Assembly (NCBI GenBank): GCA_019420135.1
Contig: JAHZHS010000016.1
Span: 15,527 to 21,631, forward strand
Direction: 5' to 3'
Length of the DNA stretch: 6,105 bases
From: Oscillospiraceae bacterium
Lineage (GTDB): Bacteria > Bacillota > Clostridia > Oscillospirales > Ruminococcaceae
The position numbers were made by a program, and so were the translations under genes. This document shows positions 1 through 5,978 of the stretch, piece after piece (the stretch's first letter is position 1; the number at the start of each line of letters is the position of its first letter). A model generated the notes under the pieces. It was not told where the DNA came from. It searched no databases and saw only the letters and a program-made list of their open reading frames with translations.

Positions 1-757
1 GGTAATAGTCACCGCTGACCTCGCGCCCGACCATCATTTTTTTGATCTTTCCGGCTTCAACCTCGTCTTTTTCCAGATCGCCGATGATCTTGCCGTCGCG
101 AAGCACGGTCAGGGTGTCGCACTGATCCATCAGCTCTTCCAGGTCATGACTGATGAACAGAACCGATTTCCCTTCTTTGGTCAGCCCGTGCATCAGCCCG
201 TACAAAAGCTGGCGTCCGTCCTGGGAAAGGGCGGTGGTCGTCTCATCCACAATAAAAATGGATGGATCCCAGTAGAAGGTCTTGGCAACCTCAATGAGTT
301 TGCGGTCCTGCATGTTGTAGCGTCCGGTGGGCATGTCCGTCCGGACGGAGGTGATGTGCAGCCGGTCCAGCAGCTGCTGTGCCGACTCGATCATCGCACC
401 CTTGTTGATCAGGAAGCCTTTGGCGAATTTTCTCTCATGGCCCAGGAAGATATTTTCCGCCACAAGGATGTTGGGGATGGTGCCCGCCTCCTGCACGATC
501 ATGCCGATGCCCTTGGACTGGGCATCCAGCGTACTCTTGGGGTTCCACGGCTGCCCCTTGTAGGTCATGGTGCCGCTGTCCGCATTCTGCATGCCCGCAA
601 TGATGGAGGATACCGTCGACTTGCCGCTCCCGTTCTCGCCGATGAGCCCGCGGATCTCACCGGGCCTCACCTTAAAACTGACCTGATCCAGTGCTACGGT
701 GACTCCGAAGCGTTTGCTCATGTCTTTGACTTCCAGCAGATATGTATTCTCCGGCAC
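1..757 (-). CDS. Sugar ABC transporter ATP-binding protein (CUT2/RbsA-XylG type), 5' part only
   Basis: This is the first 252 residues of a cytoplasmic ATPase that would power uptake of a monosaccharide or similar solute; the rest runs off the left edge. The start is a GTG at 757-755, preceded 7 nt upstream by a strong AGAAGGAG ribosome binding site (765-772). An in-frame ATG 12 codons later lacks such a site. Visible motifs: Walker A GENGSGKST (residues 40-48), Q-loop Q89, Walker B IFIVDE (167-172), and switch histidine H204 in FISHDLEEL. The segment ends in MVGREVSGDYY, the usual end of the first nucleotide-binding domain of two-domain CUT2 ATPases, so a second domain probably follows outside the window. 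The ABC signature is atypical: YNMQDRK (147-153) stands where LSxGQQQ is expected, and Walker B is followed by TTTAL rather than PTxAL. I recall this pattern from clostridial members of the family. The gene lies behind the terminator of the sensor operon, so it likely has its own promoter. Substrate unknown. Confidence 0.93.
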   Translation of the reverse strand, partial: MPENTYLLEVKDMSKRFGVTVALDQVSFKVRPGEIRGLIGENGSGKSTVSSIIAGMQNADSGTMTYKGQPWNPKSTLDAQSKGIGMIVQEAGTIPNILVAENIFLGHERKFAKGFLINKGAMIESAQQLLDRLHITSVRTDMPTGRYNMQDRKLIEVAKTFYWDPSIFIVDETTTALSQDGRQLLYGLMHGLTKEGKSVLFISHDLEELMDQCDTLTVLRDGKIIGDLEKDEVEAGKIKKMMVGREVSGDYY

Positions 758-901
758 AGCAATTCTCCTTCTTTCCTGATTTTGTTTGGCAACTTTATTG
801 TAATTGCAACAAGCAGTTTCGTGTTCCAGCTTCCCGAGGAAAGATTTATAAAAAATGGATGTCTTGCACCGTTTTTTCAAAAATCGGTATCTCCAAGTTG
901 C
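758..901 (-). promoter_or_regulatory. AT-rich spacer upstream of the ABC ATPase gene, probable promoter region
   Basis: About 144 bases separate the operon terminator from the GTG start of the transporter gene. The region is much more AT-rich than the genes. It holds TATAAA (minus strand, 846-851) and TACAAT as possible -10 boxes, but neither has a good -35 at 16-18 bp. It also contains a small imperfect hairpin (CCG, T-run, A-run, CGG) at 869-887. A promoter is expected here because a strong terminator precedes it. The poor -35 would suit a promoter that needs an activator such as the AraC-type regulator encoded upstream. I found no copy of the GAATCTG repeat motif seen at the other end of the window. 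Confidence 0.4.
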
Positions 902-941
902 AAAAAACCGACCATTTCCCATGGGAAATGGTCGGTTTTCA
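902..941 (-). terminator. Intrinsic terminator of the sensor operon (perfect 36-base palindrome)
   Basis: Positions 904-939 form a perfect inverted repeat with no mismatch and its centre between 921 and 922. Each arm is 18 bases (AAAACCGACCATTTCCCA and its complement). On the minus strand the 3' arm runs into six Ts (907-902), as in a rho-independent terminator. The last base of the binding-protein stop codon (TGA, 941-939) is the first base of the stem, so the terminator abuts the gene directly. It should separate the sensor operon from the ABC transporter gene. On the plus strand only four Ts follow the hairpin, so two-way function is less likely. Confidence 0.93.
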
Positions 942-2399
942 CATGCCGCTTCCGTGTGCGGCAATCCACTCATTCAGTTGTCGCTGCATTTCCGTCAGAA
1001 CGGTATCGCCCCCCGCGGCCAGAATTTTTTGTTCCAGCTCCGGAATCAGAACTTCCGGATCCCCTTCCCCATTTGTCAGCATGCGGTAATACTGGTTCAT
1101 CAGCTGGTAACAGGCATTTGCCTGCTGTTCACAACTGCTGCTGTCAAAGGCAAATCCCATCATGGGCGAGAGTTCCGCCTGCTTCCACTCGTCCTCCCAC
1201 TGCCGGAGATACTCTTCCTCAAACAGTTTCCGGTTGTTCGGCCAGCACCACAGGTTCACCACATGGTGCGGTGTTTCCTGTGCCAGGGCGTGGTATTCCC
1301 CATCCACCACCTCATAGTCGATCCCCTCCTCCCCATAGGTGCACAGGCGGAGCAAATCCACATCGGTATACAGAAGTTCCAACAGCTGCACACAAAGGGC
1401 GGGATTCTCGGCGCGGCTGCTGATCCCGAAGGCCAGGTTGCTGTAACCGGAATCAATATAAGGCTCGCTCAGAATGGCATAGCCCAGTTCGTCGGTGACA
1501 TTGATCTGCTGATTGAGCACCGTGGAGGCATTATAGCTCATGAAACCGCCAAAAGCCTTCCCCACCCCCATCAGGGCGACCCGCGCTTCCTGATTGAAGC
1601 TGGGGTATTGCATGATCAGCCCCTGCTGATTCCACCGGTACATGGTGCGGCACCAGTCCCAGAATTGCGATGTCTGCGTGATGAGGGAAAGCTGCCCGGT
1701 CATGGGATCGGTATAGGGCAGGACCCCGATGGAACTGGTCCGGCTGTCATAAATGGGGGTATCCCACATGCCCAGGTTGGTGGGGGCAATCTCACTGTAA
1801 TTGGGAACCACCGGCACAAGATCCGGATATTTTTCCTGAACCAGCAGCAGCACATCCTGCAGCTGGTCCATCGTTTTGATCTGCGCAGGATCAATGCCCA
1901 GCTCCCGGCAAATATCCATCCGCATGCAGAAGGCCAGACTGGTGGGCTGACTGTTATTGAAGGGAACGCCATACCGGTGGCCGTCCAGCGTAACGCTGTA
2001 CCATTCATAGCGGTTGATTTCGTCGCAGAGGACACTGTCCTGCAGCAGCGAATCCAGGCACAGGATTTCTCCGCTCTCCACCATTTCCACCAGGTCGGAA
2101 TTGCTTTCCACCACGAAAATATCCGTCAGGCCGTCGCCCAGACGCTGGCAATTCAGCTCCGCACTGTAATCCGTCCGTTCCACAAACTGGAATTCCACCC
2201 GGCACCCCAGTTTTTCCTGGGTAATACGGCTGGCAGCCTCCGAAATCCGCTGTGCCGCAGCGTCGGCGGTCCCGCCGAAAATCTGGATGTTGATACAGGG
2301 AAGATCGCTCTCCTGATTTTCCGGCTGTGTGGAATGCGTGCATCCCGCAGCCGTCAGCAGCACGGACAGGGACAATACGCCGCAGAGCAGCCGCCTCAT
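939..2399 (-). CDS. Lipoprotein extracellular solute-binding protein, LplA-like with DUF3502-type C-terminus
   Basis: This is a 486-residue surface lipoprotein of the family 1 sugar-binding type. I chose the ATG at 2399-2397. It overlaps the regulator stop as ATGA, has an AGAGGTGG ribosome binding site just upstream, and begins with a classical signal peptide: MRR, a hydrophobic stretch at residues 4-18, and lipobox LTAAGC with lipid-anchored Cys20. A start 12 codons further upstream would add a non-signal-like MHSHAGTKRGGT extension. The mature protein starts with a Ser/Thr/Gln/Glu-rich linker. It carries the GDGLTDIFVVES segment (88-99) typical of these proteins and ends in a helical region (about 415-480: GFAFDSSSCEQQ, YYRMLTNGEGDPE, LIPELEQKI, QRQLNEW) that I recognise as the DUF3502 type found in LplA-like binding proteins of Firmicutes. 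No cognate permease genes lie nearby, and it is the last gene of a kinase-regulator operon. It could therefore serve sensing, or deliver ligand to permeases encoded elsewhere. Ligand unknown, probably an oligosaccharide. Confidence 0.92.
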   Translation of the reverse strand: MRRLLCGVLSLSVLLTAAGCTHSTQPENQESDLPCINIQIFGGTADAAAQRISEAASRITQEKLGCRVEFQFVERTDYSAELNCQRLGDGLTDIFVVESNSDLVEMVESGEILCLDSLLQDSVLCDEINRYEWYSVTLDGHRYGVPFNNSQPTSLAFCMRMDICRELGIDPAQIKTMDQLQDVLLLVQEKYPDLVPVVPNYSEIAPTNLGMWDTPIYDSRTSSIGVLPYTDPMTGQLSLITQTSQFWDWCRTMYRWNQQGLIMQYPSFNQEARVALMGVGKAFGGFMSYNASTVLNQQINVTDELGYAILSEPYIDSGYSNLAFGISSRAENPALCVQLLELLYTDVDLLRLCTYGEEGIDYEVVDGEYHALAQETPHHVVNLWCWPNNRKLFEEEYLRQWEDEWKQAELSPMMGFAFDSSSCEQQANACYQLMNQYYRMLTNGEGDPEVLIPELEQKILAAGGDTVLTEMQRQLNEWIAAHGSGM

Positions 2400-3973
2400 T
2401 GTCCCACCTCTTTTCGTTCCTGCATGGGAGTGCATCCATACACTTTTTTGTACGCGGAGGAAAACCGGCTGATGGGTGCAAACCCCACGCGTCCGGCAAT
2501 GATTCCCACCGGCAGGCGGGTGGTCCGGAGCAATTTTCTGGCCATTTCCATTTTGCGCAGAATCACGTATTCCTTCAGGGATTTGCCCGTGATCTGCTTG
2601 AAAACCCGGTTCAGATAATCCGGATTCAGATAAACGTGGCTGGCCAGATCCGCCCGGTGGATTTCCTCCTCCATGTGTTCGTCGATATACCGGTCCACCT
2701 TTTGCTGCAGTTCCCGCTCCGGCGTCTCCGCCGTTCTGCCGATATATTCCACGGCCAGATGAATGAGCTTTTTCATATTTTCCACGGAATGCGCGGCATT
2801 GCGGTACACTTCACAGTGATCCGGCTGTTCAAAGATCTTGTTCCAGCAATAGCGGTCTCCGTCGGAAGCCAGATACAATACCTGCAAAAAATCCTGATAG
2901 AATTCCCGCAGGGTATGGGCGCTCATCTGCCCGCGGGCAATCAGGTCATCCAGCAGGGCGCAGGCTTCCTTTTCCACCAGCTCGGGATAGTCTCCCTGAA
3001 GCCGCTCGGCCCAATCATGGGTCTGCGGCAGGAAAAAGTGAACTTTTTCCTCGGCGTGGTCCTTCCCTGCCAGGAAAATCCCCGCCTGATACAGAATATT
3101 GTCCTCACACATCTGCCTGAGGACATTCCACACCGGTGCGGGGCCATCCCTGCCGTTGACCTCCCCCAGATATACCGCCACTTCACACTGGAAATACTGG
3201 CGGCAGATCCACTGGAAAAAGGTCATCTGCCGGCGCACGCTCTCCACCGGCAGCGAATCCTCCCCTCCCCACAGCAGCAGGGCATACTGCCCCCGCTGCT
3301 GGGGGGCTGTGATCAGGGTTTTCTGTCCGAAGGGCCGGAAAATCTCGTCAAAAACATTCTGCAGCGCATACTCCAGCAGCGCCGGTTCCCAGTTTGTGAT
3401 CCCGCTCCAGCGCAGAATCTGAACCATGCACAGAAAGGTCCTGTCCTCGGGTCGGGGCAGAAGCCCCTGGGCGGAAAATTCCCGGATTTCCCTGGGATTC
3501 TGCATGCCGCCCAGCCAGGTCCACAGCGCTGCCTCCACCAACGTGTGCTGGCGCCGGACATACTCATGTCCATATTCCGTCAGGCGGCGGTCCGCCTGCT
3601 TCTGCCGGACTGCCTGAATGGCGCGCTGCACCGCCTCCGCAATCTTGGCATAAGGGGCCGGCTGCAAGATATATTCAAAGACCTTCAGCCGCACCGATTC
3701 CTGCGCATAGGAAAACTCCGCATGGGCAGTCAGCAAAATCACGCAGACATCCAGTTTCTGTTCCCGGATCCATGCCACCAGGGAAAGCCCGTCCTCGTTG
3801 GGCATTTCGATATCGCACAGCATAATGTCGATCTGTTGTTCCCGCAGGATCTGCTGCGCCTGTGCCGCACTGTATACGCCAAATGTTTCCCTGATTCCCA
3901 GGCTACGCCAGTCAATTCCCTCCAGCAGACCGTCCACAACAGTAAATTGATCGTCCACGATCAACAGTTTCAT
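2396..3973 (-). CDS. YesN-type response regulator, receiver domain plus AraC-family DNA-binding domain
   Basis: This 525-residue cytoplasmic transcription factor is the partner of the upstream kinase. The ATG at 3973-3971 overlaps the kinase stop as ATGA and has a GAGGAGG ribosome binding site (about 3978-3984). The receiver domain (1-120) has acidic pair D7/D8, phospho-acceptor D54 in LCDIEMPNEDG, and T82. The conserved lysine of the usual LLKPV motif is glutamine here (Q104, YILQPAPY). Residues about 130-415 are a long linker of low recognisability, as in other YesN proteins. The C-terminus (about 425-520) is an AraC domain with two helix-turn-helices: ADLASHVYLNPDYLNRVFKQ, and GRVGFAPISRFSSAYKK followed by YGCTP. 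AraC-type regulators usually activate by binding direct repeats next to a -35 box, and such repeats exist at 6013-6045. Expected targets are sugar transport genes. It is translationally coupled to both neighbours. Confidence 0.95.
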   Translation of the reverse strand: MKLLIVDDQFTVVDGLLEGIDWRSLGIRETFGVYSAAQAQQILREQQIDIMLCDIEMPNEDGLSLVAWIREQKLDVCVILLTAHAEFSYAQESVRLKVFEYILQPAPYAKIAEAVQRAIQAVRQKQADRRLTEYGHEYVRRQHTLVEAALWTWLGGMQNPREIREFSAQGLLPRPEDRTFLCMVQILRWSGITNWEPALLEYALQNVFDEIFRPFGQKTLITAPQQRGQYALLLWGGEDSLPVESVRRQMTFFQWICRQYFQCEVAVYLGEVNGRDGPAPVWNVLRQMCEDNILYQAGIFLAGKDHAEEKVHFFLPQTHDWAERLQGDYPELVEKEACALLDDLIARGQMSAHTLREFYQDFLQVLYLASDGDRYCWNKIFEQPDHCEVYRNAAHSVENMKKLIHLAVEYIGRTAETPERELQQKVDRYIDEHMEEEIHRADLASHVYLNPDYLNRVFKQITGKSLKEYVILRKMEMARKLLRTTRLPVGIIAGRVGFAPISRFSSAYKKVYGCTPMQERKEVGQ

Positions 3974-5670
3974 GGATGTTCCTCCTCTGTCTGCATGTGG
4001 GAACCAATGGGGACAAACATCTCCACCACAGCGCCCTGTGCGTTGTAAAACAGGATGTGCGTCTCGCCGCTGTAAATAAGCTGAAAGCGCCGGATCACAT
4101 TTTTGAGCCCCACATGACCGCCGGTGTCCTCATTCCAGTCCATCGTGTTGAGCCGTTCCAGCAGCTCCTCCGAAAAGCCCGGGCCATAGTGCCGCACCAT
4201 CAAATGCAGGCAGGGAGACTCCTCCACCGTCATGCGCTTGGCGGTAATCTCGATGCGCAGGCATGGCTGCGGCGTTCCCCCGTATTTGAGGCTGTTTTCC
4301 ACAAAGGTCAGCAGGCTCACCGTAGGCACACAAACCTGCTGTACGCTTTCATCAATGGTGCATTCCAGCTCCGGCGGGCAGGCGGAGGTAGCGCCGATCA
4401 GATTGACATAATTCCGGCATTGCAGCACTTCCTCCTGCAAAAACACCGTATGGTTGGTTTGCTGAAACGTATGCCGCAGATATGCCGAGGTCAGCAGGAT
4501 ATACTCCTGCAATTTGCTTGCGTCCTTTTTGACGGACAAGGCATACATATTTTTCATGCAGTTGAGATAAAAGTGGGGACGGATCTGCAGCCGGTAGTAT
4601 TCCAGCTGCGTCTGCCGGCTCAGGAGTTCCTTTTCATAGCTTTCGATCTTGAGTTTGCGGATGGATTCCATCATATGATTGAAGGTATCATTGATTTCGC
4701 TCAGCTCGCTGCCTGCCCGGGGATCCACGACGCGGGACTGCAGATTTCCCTGACGAATATCATCCATCGTCTGTTTGAGGACCTGCAGCGGCTCCAGGAC
4801 ACGGCGTTTCCAGATCTGATAGTAGAGCACTACCACCGCCACTGCCGTAATTGCCAGGAGAGCCAGCAGCAAAGTAAGCATTGCGCCGCGGCGCAGCGCC
4901 AGATTGCTGTCCGACAGGGCAATCAGATTTACCCCATGAAAGGACCGGCAGATTGCCAGCACTTCCCCGTTCGCCACCCTGCGGCTCTGACCGTCGGAAA
5001 GGCCTTCCAGCTCCGCAGCCAGGTTTTCCTCCGCCCCGTACAGGCTGCCATTCCATGCAATGACAATTCTGCTACCTTCATCGGCCTCCCCGCACAAGGT
5101 GGCCAGGTCCAGTCCATACAGACCATAGGTGTCTTTGAGCTTGACGATCCGGTACATCGTCAGTACATCGCCGCTGGCCAGCACCTGCCAATCCGAGGAT
5201 ACGGTTCCTTCCCGGCACATCCGTGTAAGATCCGCCTGCAGATTCTGACGCATCTGCAGGCGCTGTTCGGTTGCCATATTGGTACTGCTGTCACGCTCAA
5301 TATAAATATCCGAATTCACATGATAGAGCGCCAGAATAGACGTGTTTCGATCCTGGGCCAGATAGGCGCCGAACCCCTGGTAAATCTCCCAGCGGCTGCT
5401 GTAAAAGTCCAACTGTCCCCCTCTTGAACTCAGCTGCTGCACTGCATCCGACTGGATCAGCAGGCTACTCATATAGCTTTCGGGGCGCAGTAAATCCTCC
5501 TCCAGGCGCTCCAGTTCCAGATCAAAGCTTTCCTCTGTACGCTGGCGCGCACCGAGATAAGCCACACCCACCTGATATACTCCGGCACACCCCAGAAGGA
5601 CCGTGAGCGGAATCAGCAGAGAAAACAGTATCCGACTCATTGTCCGGATCGACATGCTCCTGTCCGTCAA
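3970..5670 (-). CDS. YesM/LytS-type membrane sensor histidine kinase
   Basis: This is a 566-residue membrane kinase that would phosphorylate the next gene's receiver. The start is a TTG at 5670-5668 with GGCGGAGG 5 nt upstream (5675-5682). The in-frame ATGs at 5655 and 5640 have a badly spaced site or none. Order of domains: a transmembrane helix (about 13-33); an extracytoplasmic sensor region (about 35-262) with no domain I can name; a second transmembrane helix (about 263-285, rich in L/A/V); a HAMP linker (about 286-340); and a His_kinase domain with QIRPHFYLN holding phospho-acceptor H366. The ATP-binding part follows, with N-box FVENSLKYG (456-464) and the final G-box GGHVGLKNVIRRFQLIYSG (517-535). 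The first G-box, normally DNGPG, reads HYGPGF (494-499), so the usual adenine-contacting aspartate is missing. The gene ends in ATGA overlap with the regulator gene. It is probably expressed from the tandem promoters at 5702-5806. Signal unknown; the co-transcribed binding protein suggests a sugar. Confidence 0.95.
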   Translation of the reverse strand: MTDRSMSIRTMSRILFSLLIPLTVLLGCAGVYQVGVAYLGARQRTEESFDLELERLEEDLLRPESYMSSLLIQSDAVQQLSSRGGQLDFYSSRWEIYQGFGAYLAQDRNTSILALYHVNSDIYIERDSSTNMATEQRLQMRQNLQADLTRMCREGTVSSDWQVLASGDVLTMYRIVKLKDTYGLYGLDLATLCGEADEGSRIVIAWNGSLYGAEENLAAELEGLSDGQSRRVANGEVLAICRSFHGVNLIALSDSNLALRRGAMLTLLLALLAITAVAVVVLYYQIWKRRVLEPLQVLKQTMDDIRQGNLQSRVVDPRAGSELSEINDTFNHMMESIRKLKIESYEKELLSRQTQLEYYRLQIRPHFYLNCMKNMYALSVKKDASKLQEYILLTSAYLRHTFQQTNHTVFLQEEVLQCRNYVNLIGATSACPPELECTIDESVQQVCVPTVSLLTFVENSLKYGGTPQPCLRIEITAKRMTVEESPCLHLMVRHYGPGFSEELLERLNTMDWNEDTGGHVGLKNVIRRFQLIYSGETHILFYNAQGAVVEMFVPIGSHMQTEEEHP

Positions 5671-5903
5671 ACCATCCTCCGCCTTTCCTTGTGGTACAAA
5701 AATTTTAGCAAAGGCTTCCGAAGCTTGTCAAACGCTCGCCCGGCGTTTACCGGGTCCTTTGGGACAACATGTCTGCTTTTTATAAACACAAGTCGGCTTT
5801 CGTCAAAACAAATCCTGCTGTTTTCCGCGCCGTCCCTGTGCGGCCTTTCTCCACGGCTCCAAAAAATACGGACCGGCAAACCCGGTTCCGCCGTGCCGGT
5901 CAT
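5667..5903 (-). CDS. Possible small basic protein overlapping the kinase start (doubtful)
   Basis: This is an open frame of 78 codons from ATG 5903 to TGA 5667. In favour: an AAAGGAG ribosome binding site 6 nt before the ATG, and a stop that overlaps the kinase TTG start as TTGA, the same four-base junction style used twice further down the operon. Against: both good promoters P1 and P2 and part of the terminator-like hairpin lie inside it, Arg codons are dominated by AGG/AGA/CGA, and the Arg/Lys-rich product (ending KERRRMV) resembles no family I know. No domain, signal peptide or membrane segment is visible. I lean towards non-coding. Confidence 0.2.
   Translation of the reverse strand: MTGTAEPGLPVRIFWSRGERPHRDGAENSRICFDESRLVFIKSRHVVPKDPVNAGRAFDKLRKPLLKFLYHKERRRMV
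5702..5731 (-). promoter_or_regulatory. Proximal sigma-A-type promoter of the kinase operon (P1)
   Basis: On the minus strand there is a perfect TTGACA (5731-5726), an 18-bp spacer and TAAAAT (5707-5702). This predicts transcription from about 5695, leaving a leader of roughly 25 nt that just contains the ribosome binding site of the TTG-started kinase gene. The spacer contains the perfect inverted repeat GCTTC-N-GAAGC (5714-5724), which could be an operator, although nothing recognisable is known to bind it. The near-consensus boxes suggest at least basal expression of the sensor operon. Confidence 0.7.
5739..5766. repeat. Two adjacent short inverted repeats upstream of P1
   Basis: CCCGG CGTTTA CCGGG (5739-5754) and GTCC TTTG GGAC (5755-5766) sit back to back directly upstream of the P1 -35 box and downstream of the P2 start. 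They may be protein-binding sites or small RNA hairpins in the P2 leader. Each is short enough to arise by chance in GC-rich DNA. Confidence 0.35.
5779..5806 (-). promoter_or_regulatory. Distal sigma-A-type promoter of the kinase operon (P2)
   Basis: The minus strand reads TTGACG (5806-5801), a 16-bp spacer, then TATAAA (5784-5779). Each box matches consensus at five of six positions. Initiation would fall near 5772 and give a leader of about 100 nt running through P1. That leader would include two adjacent short inverted repeats: GTCC-4-GGAC (5755-5766) and CCCGG-6-CCGGG (5739-5754). P2 lies downstream of the terminator-like hairpin at 5861-5901, so transcription from it would not be affected by that element. 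Confidence 0.55.
5861..5901 (-). terminator. Terminator-like hairpin in the upstream region
   Basis: The minus strand has an 8-bp perfect stem, GACCGGCA (5901-5894) with TGCCGGTC (5878-5871). The 15-nt loop can pair further (CGG with CCG). After a 4-base gap (CGTA) there are six Ts (5866-5861). The gap makes it weaker than the operon terminator at 902-941. If functional, it would end transcripts entering from the right, for example from the small frame at 5974-6057, and isolate promoters P1 and P2. Confidence 0.45.
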
Positions 5904-5964
5904 GCCGAGCTCCTTTCCCACGCCTTCCTCCGGCCCTTCTGTTTCCTTCTGTTGTCTGCCTTTG

Positions 5965-5978
5965 TATGACAAGTCATA
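5965..5978. repeat. 14-bp palindrome TATGAC-AA-GTCATA
   Basis: These are perfect 6-bp arms with a 2-bp centre, and the size and symmetry fit a homodimeric repressor operator. On the minus strand it overlaps the stop codon of the possible 27-residue leader ORF. I cannot assign it to a known regulator family. Confidence 0.35.

Noticed and set aside
869..887. Second terminator formed by the CCG, T-run, A-run, CGG hairpin
   Set aside because: Only three GC pairs, one mismatch and no following T-run. It sits just after a much stronger terminator and is probably incidental.
146..1423. Plus-strand open frame of 425 codons opposite the ABC ATPase and binding protein
   Set aside because: It crosses the intergenic spacer and terminator, and its composition changes abruptly. 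The minus strand carries the Walker motifs.
2400..2435. Upstream ATG (2435) as start of the binding protein
   Set aside because: It would place 12 polar residues before the signal peptide and overlap the regulator gene by 40 bases. The ATG at 2399 has the ATGA junction, a ribosome binding site and a normal signal peptide.
855..2618. Long plus-strand open frame of 587 codons opposite the binding-protein and regulator genes
   Set aside because: It is antisense to clear genes with signal peptide and family motifs, has a His/Gln/Pro-rich composition, no ribosome binding site and runs across the terminator and a gene boundary.
2327..4048. Plus-strand open frame of 573 codons opposite the response regulator
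   Set aside because: It mirrors the regulator gene on the other strand, is rich in His, Gln and Leu and matches no recognisable domain. Such frames are common opposite GC-biased codons.
3976..5427. Plus-strand open frame of 483 codons opposite the histidine kinase
   Set aside because: Same reason: antisense to a kinase with all its motifs in order, no start signals and no family resemblance.
5653..5655. ATG at 5655 as start of the histidine kinase
   Set aside because: An AGGAG lies only one base from this ATG, too close to work. TTG at 5670 has GGCGGAGG at a proper distance, although the ATG cannot be fully excluded.
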